This document shows, piece after piece, positions 8,639 through 18,230 of a stretch of DNA of 64,000 bases. The notes under the pieces are model-generated. The model made no database searches, was not told the origin of the DNA, and was given only the letters and a program-made list of their open reading frames with translations. The translations under genes were made by a program, and so were the position numbers. Every line of letters begins with the position of its first letter. The stretch's first letter is position 1. The DNA is from Leifsonia xyli (GTDB lineage: Bacteria; Actinomycetota; Actinomycetes; Actinomycetales; Microbacteriaceae), in assembly GCA_001647635.1 (NCBI GenBank), contig CP014761.1, forward strand, positions 434,001 to 498,000, written 5' to 3'.

Positions 8639-8738
8639 GGCCGAACGCTACGCGCGTCGGCGGTCCGCGACCACCCTGTCGCACGGATCGCCGGCGGACG
8701 ATTATGTTGTCCGTGATGGCTCCACCTTGGTCGACCCC

Positions 8739-10019
8739 ATGACCCCCTCCGCGCGACGGGTCCAGCGCGTCTATCTGACCCTCATGCTCGGCAACACCCT
8801 GGCCGCGGCGTTCATCTGGGGCATCAACACGCTGTTCCTCCTTGACGCCGGACTCACCAACTTCGAGGCGTTCGCCGCGAACGCTTTCTTCACCGCCGGC
8901 ATGGTCGTCTTCGAAATCCCGACAGGGGTCGTCGCCGACACGATCGGGCGGCGCGCGTCCTACCTCCTGGGGACGATCACCCTCTCGCTCTCGACCGCGC
9001 TGTATTGGCTGCTCTGGGTGTGGCACTCCCCCTTCGTCTGGTGGGCGCTCGCCTCCGTGCTGCTCGGTCTGGGATTCACGTTCTTCTCGGGCGCCGTCGA
9101 CGCCTGGCTCGTGGATGCGCTGGGCGCGACCGGCTACACCGGGAGCCTCGAGGCGGTCTTCGGGCGCGGCCTGGTGGTGACGGGGATCGCGACCTTCGTC
9201 GGCTCGGTCCTCGGCGGGGTCATCGCCCAGGTGACGAACCTCGGCGTGCCGTTCCTCCTGCGGGCGGCGGTCCTGATCCTCATGTTCGTCTTCGCGTTCG
9301 TCGCGATGCACGACCTCGGCTTCACACCCGACAAGTCGATGGGGCCTCTGAGGGCGACCAGGAACGTCTTGAACCAGTCGATCGAGCACGGGATGCGCAA
9401 GCGCTCGGTGCGGTACGTCATCCTCTCCGCACCCTTCGCGTCGGGCGTCGGCATTTACGCCTTCTACGCCTTGCAGCCGTACCTCCTCGTGCTCTACGGC
9501 GACCCGAACGCGTACTCGATCGCGGGTCTGGCGGCGGCCATCCTCTCGCTCGCCCAGGTGGCGGGCGGGATCCTCGCTCCGCGACTCCGGAGGATGTTCG
9601 CCAAGCGGACGACGATGGTGATCGCGGCGTCGCTGACCAGCATCGTCGTTCTGGTGCTGCTGGGACTGACGGCGTTCTTCTGGTTCGCGTTGGTGCTCCT
9701 GGTGCTGTGGGGCTTCGTCTTCGCCGTCGCCGGTCCCGTGCGGCAGGCGTATCTCAACGACATGATCCCGTCGAAGCAGCGCGCGACCGTCCTCTCGTTC
9801 GATTCGCTGTTCGGGAGCCTCGGCGGCGTCGTCATCCAGCCGGCGCTCGGACGCGCGGCCGACCTCTGGGGCTACGGCACCTCGCTCGTCATCGGCGGTG
9901 CGATCGAACTCATCGGGATCCCCTTCCTCGTCGCCAGCCGCCGCCAGCGCGACCCTGCCGACACGGCGGGCGTGCCGGGCGCCCCAGGCGCCACCGGCGA
10001 GGGTGCCCGGATTCCCTGA
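8739..10019 (+). CDS. MFS transporter
   Basis: This 426-residue protein has about 12 hydrophobic helices. The loop FEIPTGVVADTIGRRASYLLG is the conserved MFS motif A after helix 2, and a second gating-type loop follows helix 8. The layout suggests a proton-driven drug exporter; the substrate is not readable. ATG 8739 places MTPSARRVQRVYL just before helix 1. A second mraY copy starts 22 bases after its stop in the same direction, so the two look like an operon, possibly an exporter plus resistant target. Confidence 0.8.
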   Translation: MTPSARRVQRVYLTLMLGNTLAAAFIWGINTLFLLDAGLTNFEAFAANAFFTAGMVVFEIPTGVVADTIGRRASYLLGTITLSLSTALYWLLWVWHSPFVWWALASVLLGLGFTFFSGAVDAWLVDALGATGYTGSLEAVFGRGLVVTGIATFVGSVLGGVIAQVTNLGVPFLLRAAVLILMFVFAFVAMHDLGFTPDKSMGPLRATRNVLNQSIEHGMRKRSVRYVILSAPFASGVGIYAFYALQPYLLVLYGDPNAYSIAGLAAAILSLAQVAGGILAPRLRRMFAKRTTMVIAASLTSIVVLVLLGLTAFFWFALVLLVLWGFVFAVAGPVRQAYLNDMIPSKQRATVLSFDSLFGSLGGVVIQPALGRAADLWGYGTSLVIGGAIELIGIPFLVASRRQRDPADTAGVPGAPGATGEGARIP

Positions 10020-10041
10020 GGACCGATGAGAGGATTCCCCG

Positions 10042-11148
10042 GTGGGGACCCTTCTGACCGCCGGCAGCCTTGCCCTCGTGTTCTCACTGGCTCTGACTCC
10101 GGCCTTCATCCGCCTGTTCCGGCGGCTCGACCTGGGCCAGTTCATCCGCGACGACGGGCCGGAGAGCCACCACGTCAAGCGCGGGACGCCCACCATGGGC
10201 GGGATCGTCTTCATCCTGGCGACCCTGTTCGGCTTCTTCACGGCCGCCTGGCTGAACGGCGGTGAGGCGATCACCCCGTCATCCCTGCTCGTGCTCTTCA
10301 TGCTGGTCGGGATGGCGGTCGTCGGCTTCCTCGACGACTACCTCAAAGTGCGCAACCAGCGCAGTCTCGGGCTCGGCGGCTGGTCCAAGATCGCCGGCCA
10401 GCTCGCCGTGGGCACGGCATACGCCATCCTGGCGCTTCAACTGCCGAATGCGAACGGCCTCACACCGGCCTAGACGGCGATCTCGGCCGTGCGTGACATC
10501 CCCTGTCTGGATCTCGCGCGCATCGCCACCGCCGTCCCCGCCGTCGGGGTCATCCTCTACCTGCTCTGGGTCAACCTCCTCGCCGCCGCTTCGACCAACG
10601 GCGTGAACCTCGCGGACGGCCTCGACGGTCTCGCGACCGGCGCGTCCATCCTCTCCATCGGGGCGTTCGCCTTCATCGGGTTCTGGCAGTTCAGCCAGGC
10701 CTGCGGCGGCGGCCGGGTGCAGCCGGACAACATATCGCGCTGCTATCCCACCGCCGACCCTCTGTCGCTCGCGATCGTCGCGGCCGCCATCTGCGGGGCC
10801 CTCATCGGCTTCCTCTGGTGGAACACCAACCCGGCGAAGATCATCATGGGCGACACCGGATCCCTGGGGCTGGGCGGCGCTATGTGCGCGCTCGCCATCG
10901 AGACGCACACCGAGCTGCTGCTCCTGCTCATCGGCGGTCTCTTCGTCATCGAAGCGGGATCGGTGATCGTCCAGCGCGCGTACTTCAAGGCCACCGGAGG
11001 CAGGCGCCTGTTCCTGATGACGCCCATCCACCACACGTTCGAGCTCATGAACTGGCGCGAAGTGACGATCGTCGTGCGGCTGTGGATCGTGACCGGCATC
11101 CTCGTGGCGTTGGGTCTCGGGGTCTTCTACGCGGAGTGGCTGGGCTGA
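10042..11148 (+). pseudogene. mraY: second mraY copy with an in-frame amber codon
   Basis: The frame encodes phospho-MurNAc-pentapeptide translocase, the membrane enzyme that makes lipid [49 protein letters not shown] and TPIHHTFE are MraY landmarks with the catalytic aspartates. At 10471-10473 a TAG interrupts TPA-TAIS, where I expect a serine (TCG). Reading resumes in the same frame with RDIPCLDL, where MraY usually has Trp instead of Cys. The span of 369 codons is full length. It is not beside mur genes, so it is a paralogue. GTG 10042 follows GAGAGGA. It could be dead, mis-sequenced, or read through. Confidence 0.8.
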
Positions 11149-11158
11149 GTTCGCTGGA

Positions 11159-11460
11159 TCAGGCCGGTTGCCGCCGCTGACGGCGACGGAAACGCGCTGG
11201 CGTCTCCCCCGGTCCGTCGCGAAAGGCCCGCGTGAACGCCGACTCGGAGCGGTAGCCCACCCGGGATGCGATCTGAGCGATCGTGTCGCCGCTGTCGACC
11301 AGCAGCTCGGCCGCGTGCATCAGGCGCGCCCGGAGGAGGAAGCGTCCGAAGGTCGTTCCCGTGGCCGCAGGGTCGTGAACGCCCGGGCGGTCCTGCTCCG
11401 GACGACGAGCGGGACAGTATGCCTCGGCGGAAGGGCGTGCCAGCCCTTGTCTAGGAGGTG
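11159..11460 (-). pseudogene. AraC-family regulator C-terminal remnant
   Basis: Reading leftward, GTTFGRFLLRARLMHAAELL and DSGDTIAQIASRVGYRSESAFTRAFRDGPGETPARFR form the double helix-turn-helix of AraC proteins, ending at a TGA at 11159-11161. No start codon is in frame. Upstream, SRTARAFTTL in the neighbouring frame looks like the preceding helix, so a one-base loss near 11362-11372 is likely. No N-terminal ligand domain is present. It converges on the mraY copy and may be the remnant of its regulator. Confidence 0.6.
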
Positions 11461-11462
11461 AT

Positions 11463-11488
11463 GGGTGGGGAGGGGTGGGGAGGGGTGG
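11463..11488. repeat. G-rich repeat with G-quadruplex potential
   Basis: The plus strand reads GGGTGGGGA, GGGGTGGGGA, GGGGTGG in tandem, giving five runs of three or more G separated by single bases. It lies between the AraC remnant and the end of the hypothetical gene at 11498. This is the simplest G-quadruplex pattern, and it could also cause polymerase slippage. Confidence 0.6.
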
Positions 11489-11497
11489 TCCCCCGGG

Positions 11498-12071
11498 TCA
11501 GAGGATCTGCGTTCGTTCGTTCCAGGGACGCATCAAGGGGTCCCTGCCGATGCCAATGAGCGACTGGGCCGTCTGTGCCTGGTCGTAACGATCGGCTCGT
11601 AAGCAGAACGAGGCTGTCGGGGGCACGTTGATCTGGGGGCCCATCCTTATGCCGACTTCGGGAGCGGAGATCCGCATGTCAGCGAGTAGGAAGCCGTTGA
11701 CGGTCATGCGCCCCGGATGAATGTCAATTGTCACTCTGTTGCGTCGGAGTTGAGCTCGCTCGATGACTACCCGGTTGGGGACGTCGAAGGTCACCGCAAG
11801 CTTGATGTCTCCTGGCCCAGACCGAATAGTGAGCTTCTGTCCGACGAGCGTCGCGTCCCAGCTATTGAGGCCAACGGTGAGCACATTGTGATGAATCGCA
11901 AGGATCGGATAGTTCCACTCGTCCCGGTCCTCCATGTAGAGGGCGAAGGTGGACTCGAAGTGCGCCCTGATGGCGTCCTCGATCTTCTTCAGCGTCGCAG
12001 CGCGATGTGCCCCAGGCGAACGCGGCCCCTCTCCCCGCCTCGATGACTCTGGTGCGATTCTGAGAATCCAT
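11498..12071 (-). CDS. hypothetical protein with unresolved N-terminus
   Basis: A coding frame ends at 11498 and contains TLKKIEDAIRAHFESTF, then short beta-like stretches (KLTIRSGPGDIKLAVTFDV, VTIDIHPGRMTVNGF), with no family I recognise. No start codon is in frame beyond Met at 11935. An ATG at 12071 opens a different frame (MDSQNRTRVIEAG), so either a frameshift lies near 12000 or an unusual start is used. No signal peptide is seen. Composition is lower in GC than the neighbours, suggesting transfer. It is divergent from the trypsin-like protease. Confidence 0.45.
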
Positions 12072-12118
12072 ACATACTCGAACGCATCGAAACCGCTACG
12101 AGATCCAAAGGGGGATCT

Positions 12119-12970
12119 ATGCGCAAGAGAATCTTGGCCGGTGCCATCGCGTTGGCCGCATTCGCGGGACTGATGACCGGCGCACCCGCCGTCGCCAGTA
12201 CCGGAGGCACGCCCGACGGGAACACCCACCCCGACGTCGGCCTGATCCTGTTCTACGACGCCGACGGTCGCTTCCGATGCTCGGCGACGCTGGTGTCGCC
12301 GACGGTCGTTGTGACCGCCGCGCACTGCACGTCCGGCACGCTGGGCAAGACGCTCGTCACCTTCGACTCGGTGATCGCGGAGCAGCCGCCGACGCCGTTC
12401 CCGGTCGCGGCCGACCCGAGCGCCGGTTACACGTCGGCGGAGATCACGGCCGCCGGCTACTACTCCGGGACTGCGTACACGCATCCCGACTACTCCGACT
12501 TCACCGACAAGGACAACTGGAACGATGTCGGCGTGATCGTGCTCGACCAGCCCCTCCCCTCGTTCGGTTCGGGCTACCCGCAGATCGCGCCCGTCGGCAC
12601 GCTGGATGCGATCAAGACCAGCAACCTGTCGAAGACGCTGTTCACGGGGGTGGGATACGGCACCGAGGTCCGCAAGCCGGAGTCCGGGCCGCAGAAGCCG
12701 CAGCCGATGACCTACCCGCTCCTCCGGCGCTACGTCGAGATGCCCGGACAGAAGCTCACGCCGCAGATCCTGCAGACCAACGGCAACCCCAACGACACCC
12801 GCGGAACCGGCGGGACCTGCTTCGGCGACTCGGGCGGACCCGTCCTCCTCGATGGCCGGATCGTCGCGGTGACGAGCTACGGCTACACGGCGAACTGCCG
12901 GTACCTGGGCGGGTACCAGCGCCTGGACATCCCGGTCGTGGATGCCTGGCTCGCCACCTTCGGCGTGTGA
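12119..12970 (+). CDS. secreted trypsin-like serine protease (S1)
   Basis: This 283-residue protein has a signal peptide (MRKRILAGAIALAAFAGLMT, cut near APAVA-STGG) and a complete catalytic triad: His69 in TAAHC, Asp136 in NDVGVIVL and Ser238 in CFGDSGGP. Cysteines near each motif suit extracellular disulfides. Only a very short stretch precedes the mature domain, so activation by classic IVGG cleavage is not evident. ATG 12119 follows AAAGGGGGA. It probably digests extracellular protein. Confidence 0.85.
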   Translation: MRKRILAGAIALAAFAGLMTGAPAVASTGGTPDGNTHPDVGLILFYDADGRFRCSATLVSPTVVVTAAHCTSGTLGKTLVTFDSVIAEQPPTPFPVAADPSAGYTSAEITAAGYYSGTAYTHPDYSDFTDKDNWNDVGVIVLDQPLPSFGSGYPQIAPVGTLDAIKTSNLSKTLFTGVGYGTEVRKPESGPQKPQPMTYPLLRRYVEMPGQKLTPQILQTNGNPNDTRGTGGTCFGDSGGPVLLDGRIVAVTSYGYTANCRYLGGYQRLDIPVVDAWLATFGV

Positions 12971-13005
12971 TCGCCGGAGAATAAATCGCGGCCCTCCCGT
13001 GTTGT

Positions 13006-13020
13006 TGAGAATAGGTTTCA
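13006..13020. promoter_or_regulatory. candidate Zur box upstream of zinc-free L36
   Basis: TGAGAATAGGTTTCA is a near-palindrome close to the actinobacterial Zur consensus (TGAAAATGATTTTCA as I remember it), starting 31 bases before the L36 start. Zinc-free ribosomal paralogues are classic Zur targets, so position and context support it. Confidence 0.55.
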
Positions 13021-13036
13021 ATAAGGGAGGTCCGCC

Positions 13037-13159
13037 ATGAAGGTACGCAACTCGTTGAGTTCGCTCAAGTCGATGCCGGGTGCGCAGGTCGTGCGCCGTC
13101 GGGGTCGGACGTTCATCATCAACAAGAAGAACCCGCGGATGAAGGCCCGCCAAGGCTGA
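13037..13159 (+). CDS. rpmJ: 50S ribosomal protein L36, zinc-free paralogue
   Basis: A 40-residue protein, [20 protein letters not shown] followed by a basic tail with [19 protein letters not shown]. It is bL36 of the long, cysteine-free type: it lacks the Cys/His zinc ribbon of the standard protein. In other actinobacteria this form replaces the zinc form when zinc is scarce and frees zinc. AGGGAGG lies just upstream. It stands alone between a candidate Zur box and a perfect terminator. Confidence 0.9.
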   Translation: MKVRNSLSSLKSMPGAQVVRRRGRTFIINKKNPRMKARQG

Positions 13160-13173
13160 GCGGCACGCGGTAG

Positions 13174-13206
13174 GAAGGGCGCAGGGTCACCGACCCTGCG
13201 CCCTTC
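13174..13206. terminator. perfect 15-bp hairpin after rpmJ
   Basis: GAAGGGCGCAGGGTC at 13174-13188 pairs exactly with GACCCTGCGCCCTTC at 13192-13206 around a 3-nt loop. It sits 14 bases after the L36 stop and isolates this gene from the cardiolipin synthase downstream. Confidence 0.85.
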
Positions 13207-13285
13207 GTCGTACAACCGCCGCCTTCCCGAGCCGTCCGCTCGCCTGACATACTCGCCACCACCATCCGCACGGGAAGGCGGTCGC

Positions 13286-14758
13286 ATGAACCTGCAGCAG
13301 TTCCCGATCCTCGGCGGCATCCTGATCGTCGCCGACCTCGCCATCCGGATCGCCGCTCTCATCATCGTGCCGCGCGACCGCAAGCCGACCGCGGCCATGG
13401 CGTGGCTGCTCGCGATCTTCCTCATCCCGTTCATCGGCATCATCCTTTTCCTGGTGATCGGCAACGTGCGGTTGCCGCGGAAGCGGCGCGAAAAGCAGCA
13501 CGAGCTCAACCGGATCATCACCGACCGCGCGGAGGGCATCCCGCCGATCGGCGACCGCGGCGACTTCCCCGACTGGTTCGCCTCGCTGGCGCACCAGAAC
13601 CGCGCGAACGGAGCCCTGCCGGCCGTCGCGGGCAACACCGCCACCCTGATCGGCGACTATCGCTCGTCGATCGACGCGATGACCGCCGACATCGAGACGG
13701 CCAGGGCGTTCGTGCACGTCGAGTTCTTCATCGTGTCCTGGGATGCGACGACGAAGCCGTTCTTCGCGGCGATGGAGCGGGCGGTGCAGCGCGGCGTGAC
13801 CGTGCGGCTGCTCGCTGACTACGTCGCCTCCCGGCGTGCGGTCGACAGCGAGAAGACGTTCGCCGAGCTCGACCGCATCGGCGTGAAGTGGAGTTGGATG
13901 CTGCCCGTCCGGCCGTTCTCGGGCGAATACCAACGGCCGGACCTCCGGAACCACCGCAAGCTCGTCGTGGTGGACGGTCTCGTCGCGCACATGGGCTCGC
14001 AGAACCTGATCGACCGCAGCTACAACACGCCCAAGAACCTCAAACGCGGGCTGCAGTGGCAGGAGCTGATGGCGCGCATCACGGGCCCGGTCGTCGCCGA
14101 GACGAACGCCGTCTTCCTCTCCGACTGGTACCTCGAGACCGGCGAGCTGCTCGGCGCCGACGCCCAGGTGCCCGCCGTGGACGTGCCGGCCGATCCCTCC
14201 CCGGACGCGCTCGTCTGCCAGGTGGTCCCGAGCGGCCCGGGCTACGACGGGGAGAACAACCTCCGCCAGTTCCTCACGCTCGTCACCTCCGCTCAGCGGA
14301 AGGTGATCATCACCAGCCCGTACTTCGTGCCGGATGAGGCGATGATGTACGCGATCACGTCCGCGTGCCAGCGCGGGTTGGAGGTGCAGCTCTTCGTCTC
14401 GGAGATCGGCGACCAGGGGGCGGTGTGGCACGCGCAGCGGTCGTACTACGAGCCGCTGCTCCGTGCGGGCGTGCAGATCTGGCTGTACCCGGCGCCGTTC
14501 ATCCTGCACTCGAAGCACCTGTCGATCGACGACGACGTCGCGGTGGTCGGGTCGAGCAACATGGACATCCGCTCCTTCGCGCTCAACTCGGAGGTGACGC
14601 TGCTCGTCTACGGCCGCTCGTTCGTCGACCAAATGCGGGCTGCGGAGCAGGGATACCGGGATGCGGGCCGGCAGCTGACGCTCGAGGAGTGGCTGCGGGA
14701 GCCGAGATCGGCGACCTTCCTCGACGGCGTGGCACGGCTCACCTCGGCGCTCCAGTAG
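13286..14758 (+). CDS. cls: cardiolipin synthase
   Basis: This 490-residue phospholipase-D-type enzyme condenses phosphatidylglycerol to cardiolipin at the membrane. Two HKD motifs are clear: His223-Lys225-Asp230 (NHRKLVVVDG) and His408-Lys410-Asp415 (HSKHLSIDD), each followed by GSQN or GSSN. Two N-terminal hydrophobic helices (about residues 8-28 and 38-60) anchor it. Length and layout are standard for bacterial Cls. It appears to have its own promoter after the L36 terminator. Confidence 0.92.
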   Translation: MNLQQFPILGGILIVADLAIRIAALIIVPRDRKPTAAMAWLLAIFLIPFIGIILFLVIGNVRLPRKRREKQHELNRIITDRAEGIPPIGDRGDFPDWFASLAHQNRANGALPAVAGNTATLIGDYRSSIDAMTADIETARAFVHVEFFIVSWDATTKPFFAAMERAVQRGVTVRLLADYVASRRAVDSEKTFAELDRIGVKWSWMLPVRPFSGEYQRPDLRNHRKLVVVDGLVAHMGSQNLIDRSYNTPKNLKRGLQWQELMARITGPVVAETNAVFLSDWYLETGELLGADAQVPAVDVPADPSPDALVCQVVPSGPGYDGENNLRQFLTLVTSAQRKVIITSPYFVPDEAMMYAITSACQRGLEVQLFVSEIGDQGAVWHAQRSYYEPLLRAGVQIWLYPAPFILHSKHLSIDDDVAVVGSSNMDIRSFALNSEVTLLVYGRSFVDQMRAAEQGYRDAGRQLTLEEWLREPRSATFLDGVARLTSALQ

Positions 14759-14781
14759 CCCTCTCCCCTAGACTCGCAGGC

Positions 14782-15186
14782 ATGGCCCTCGTCGACCACC
14801 TCGGAATGACCGTTGCCGACTTGCCCTCCGCGATCGCCCAGTTCGACCCGGTGCTCACCGCACTCGGGTACACCCGGCGCGATGCCGACGGATCGGTCTC
14901 CTGGGACTTCGGCACCGAGACCGAGCTGATCCTGTTCCCCGAGCGGGAGCCGGGCTCCGGCCCGCACCGCCACGGACGCGTCGGCTGGCAGCACCTCGCC
15001 TTCGACATCGCCACGCCGGACGAGGTCGACCGGCTGCACGCGATCGCCCTCGGCGCCGGATGGGCGTCCGTGCGCGACCCGAAGCCGTATCCGCGGTTCA
15101 ACGAGCGGTACTACGCGGCGTTCGTCGAGGACGACAACGGCATCCGCTTCGAGTTCGCGTACAACCCGCCGCGTACGAGCGCGTGA
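14782..15186 (+). CDS. VOC-family protein
   Basis: A 134-residue glyoxalase-fold protein: ALVDHLGMTVADLPSAIAQFDPVLTALGY at the start, RVGWQHLAFDIATPDEVDRLHAIALGAG in the middle, and YYAAFVEDDNGIRFEFAYNPP at the end. His and Glu residues in these blocks could hold a metal. The substrate is unknown. It lies 23 bases after cls in the same direction and faces the Rox-like gene. Confidence 0.82.
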   Translation: MALVDHLGMTVADLPSAIAQFDPVLTALGYTRRDADGSVSWDFGTETELILFPEREPGSGPHRHGRVGWQHLAFDIATPDEVDRLHAIALGAGWASVRDPKPYPRFNERYYAAFVEDDNGIRFEFAYNPPRTSA

Positions 15187-15201
15187 GTACGGACTGGGCG
15201 C

Positions 15202-16671
<1,470 letters not shown>

Positions 16672-16677
16672 TCACCG

Positions 16678-16696
16678 GGGCCTTGCAGCAAGCCCC
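16678..16696 (-). promoter_or_regulatory. rifamycin-associated element (RAE)
   Basis: On the minus strand this is GGGGCTTGCTGCAAGGCCC, a 19-bp imperfect inverted repeat. It differs at one central base from the rifamycin-associated element as I remember it (GGGGCTTGCGGCAAGGCCC), a site found upstream of rifamycin-inactivating genes in actinobacteria. It overlaps a possible -35 (TTGCTG), with CAGAAT as a possible -10, ahead of the Rox-like gene. Confidence 0.75.
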
Positions 16697-16730
16697 CACC
16701 CGGCCGGTATCCTGGAAATGCGGGAGGGGA

Positions 16731-17327
16731 TCAGAGCAGCTGCGACGTGAGCACGCCGTGCAGCCAGCGCTCGAACTGCTCCGGTGTCCATCCCGACGCC
16801 ACGACCAGTTCCTGGTAGACCCCGGCCGCCGCCATCGCGCGATAGACGGACTGCGCCTCGACCACTGGGACGGCCAGGACCGGTTCGACGGACGCGATGA
16901 GGCTGTCCATCACCCGGTTCCGTCCGCGCAGCTTCGACCGGAGCAGCTCCTGCGTCTCGCGGTCCTCGTCCTGGGCGGCGTCGAGGATGCGCACCACGTC
17001 GAAGTCGGTCGAGTACAGCACGGTCAGCCAGTGCGCGGCGCCGGCGAGCCGGGCCAGCGGGTCCGCCTCCTCGAGCACCTCTTTCGCGAGGTCCCGTGCG
17101 CGTGCGCGTTCGAGCCAGCGCTCGCAGATCAGGTTGAGGATCTCGCGCTTCGCCCCGAAAGCGGCGTACACCGTGCGGGTGGCCACCCCGGCCTCCCGTG
17201 CGATGGCCTCGATGCTCGTCACGGCGTAGCCGTCACGGGCGAAGAGGCGCTGAGCCGCCCAGGCGATCCGCTGGCGCGTCTCGAGCGCCTGCTCCTGACG
17301 ATATGTGCTCTTGACCTCCGCGTCCAC
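16731..17327 (-). CDS. TetR-family regulator
   Basis: A 198-residue TetR protein. TRQRIAWAAQRLFARDGYAVTSIEAIAREAGVATRTVYAAFGAKREIL is the N-terminal helix-turn-helix. The C-terminal ligand domain is not family-specific. It is divergent from the SnoaL-like gene, with a palindrome between them, so it probably represses that gene and itself. It lies upstream of rox in the same direction, but rox has its own control element. Confidence 0.85.
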   Translation of the reverse strand: MDAEVKSTYRQEQALETRQRIAWAAQRLFARDGYAVTSIEAIAREAGVATRTVYAAFGAKREILNLICERWLERARARDLAKEVLEEADPLARLAGAAHWLTVLYSTDFDVVRILDAAQDEDRETQELLRSKLRGRNRVMDSLIASVEPVLAVPVVEAQSVYRAMAAAGVYQELVVASGWTPEQFERWLHGVLTSQLL

Positions 17328-17353
17328 GGGAGTGATACTAGCGGTGTATTCAG

Positions 17354-17368
17354 TGCAGTGTCACTGCA
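17354..17368. promoter_or_regulatory. candidate TetR operator
   Basis: TGCAGTG and CACTGCA form a perfect 7-bp inverted repeat around one T, in the 76-bp gap between the divergent TetR gene and the SnoaL-like gene. The size and location suit a TetR dimer. Confidence 0.6.
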
Positions 17369-17403
17369 TCGAGTACAGCGACAATGCAGACGAAGGAGTC
17401 ATC

Positions 17404-17856
17404 ATGATCACCGAGCGAGCGGGATCCACCGCTCTGCACATCATCGAGCGCATGCTCGACGAGGGGTTCTCCGGCGGCCGTCTCGAGGTCGTCGACGAGC
17501 TCTGCTCCCCCGACATCGTCGAGCACCAGTTCGGCATGGCCGGCCGCGGCGCGGAGGCCATCGAGTACATCAAGAAGTGCATGTCCGACGTGCACACCGC
17601 CTTTCCCGACCTGCGGTTCACCGTGCAGGACTGGGTCGAACGGGACGACACCGTCTGGGTGCGGGCCGAGGGCGTCGGCACCAACACCGGCCCGTTCGCC
17701 GGACCGCCCACCGGGCTGCCGATGCGGCTCACGGTGTTCGACGTGGCGCGTGTGCGCGACGGACGCATCGTCGAGCACTGGGGCGTACCCGACCGGTTCG
17801 AGATCCTCGTGCGGCTGGGGCGCATCCCCGCTTCCGCGGTGCCGTCCGCAGCCTGA
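17404..17856 (+). CDS. SnoaL-like / ester cyclase family protein
   Basis: A 150-residue protein of the SnoaL polyketide-cyclase-like (NTF2-like cone) fold: HIIERMLDEGFSGGRLEVVDELCSPDIVEHQ, AFPDLRFTVQDWVERDDTVWVRAEGVGTNTGPFAG and VFDVARVRDGRIVEHWGVPD. Most chromosomal members have unknown substrates. GAAGGAG lies before ATG 17404. It is probably controlled by the divergent TetR. Confidence 0.82.
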   Translation: MITERAGSTALHIIERMLDEGFSGGRLEVVDELCSPDIVEHQFGMAGRGAEAIEYIKKCMSDVHTAFPDLRFTVQDWVERDDTVWVRAEGVGTNTGPFAGPPTGLPMRLTVFDVARVRDGRIVEHWGVPDRFEILVRLGRIPASAVPSAA

Positions 17857-18159
17857 CTACGGGCGAACCGGCGTCGTCGCCGACTCCCCCAGCGCCGTCT
17901 TCCACTCGCGCGCCGTCCATGCCGTGACGAGTCCGTGGGCGACGTAGGGGTCGGCGTCGGCGAAGCGCTCCGCGGCTCCCACCGCGTCATCGCCCTGGAA
18001 GATGAGCAACCCGTCGAACGGGCCGTCGCCGAGCACGCCGCCGAGCAGCAGTTCGCCTCTCTCGACAGCCTCCCAGCCGAGCGCGAGGTGGGCGGGCCGT
18101 AGCGCCTCGCGGGCCGTCAGGTAGTCGTCGGCGTAGGTGTACTGGAGAGCGGCGTGCAT
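17857..18159 (-). CDS. YciI-family protein
   Basis: A 100-residue YciI-like protein: LQYTYADDYLTAREALRPAHLALGWEAVERGELLLGGVLGDGPFDGLLIFQGDD fits the dimeric ferredoxin-like fold with a conserved His-Asp pair. The reaction is unknown. Its stop directly abuts the stop of the SnoaL-like gene, so the two genes converge with no spacer. Confidence 0.78.
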   Translation of the reverse strand: MHAALQYTYADDYLTAREALRPAHLALGWEAVERGELLLGGVLGDGPFDGLLIFQGDDAVGAAERFADADPYVAHGLVTAWTAREWKTALGESATTPVRP

Positions 18160-18230
18160 ACCTCCAGCCTAGGAGCATCCAGCGACGGCACAGAAGCGCA
18201 GGAGGAGGATGCGGTCGTCCCGAGATTCGA

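Noticed and set aside
8280..10301. A 673-codon open frame opposite the MFS gene
   Set aside because: It is an antisense shadow made of Arg/Glu/Asp-rich low-complexity sequence and contradicts the clear MFS and GerW-like genes.
10471..10473. Amber recoding (pyrrolysine or selenocysteine-like) in mraY
   Set aside because: The expected residue is serine, no recoding element is visible, and no other in-frame stop of this type occurs. A substitution or error is simpler.
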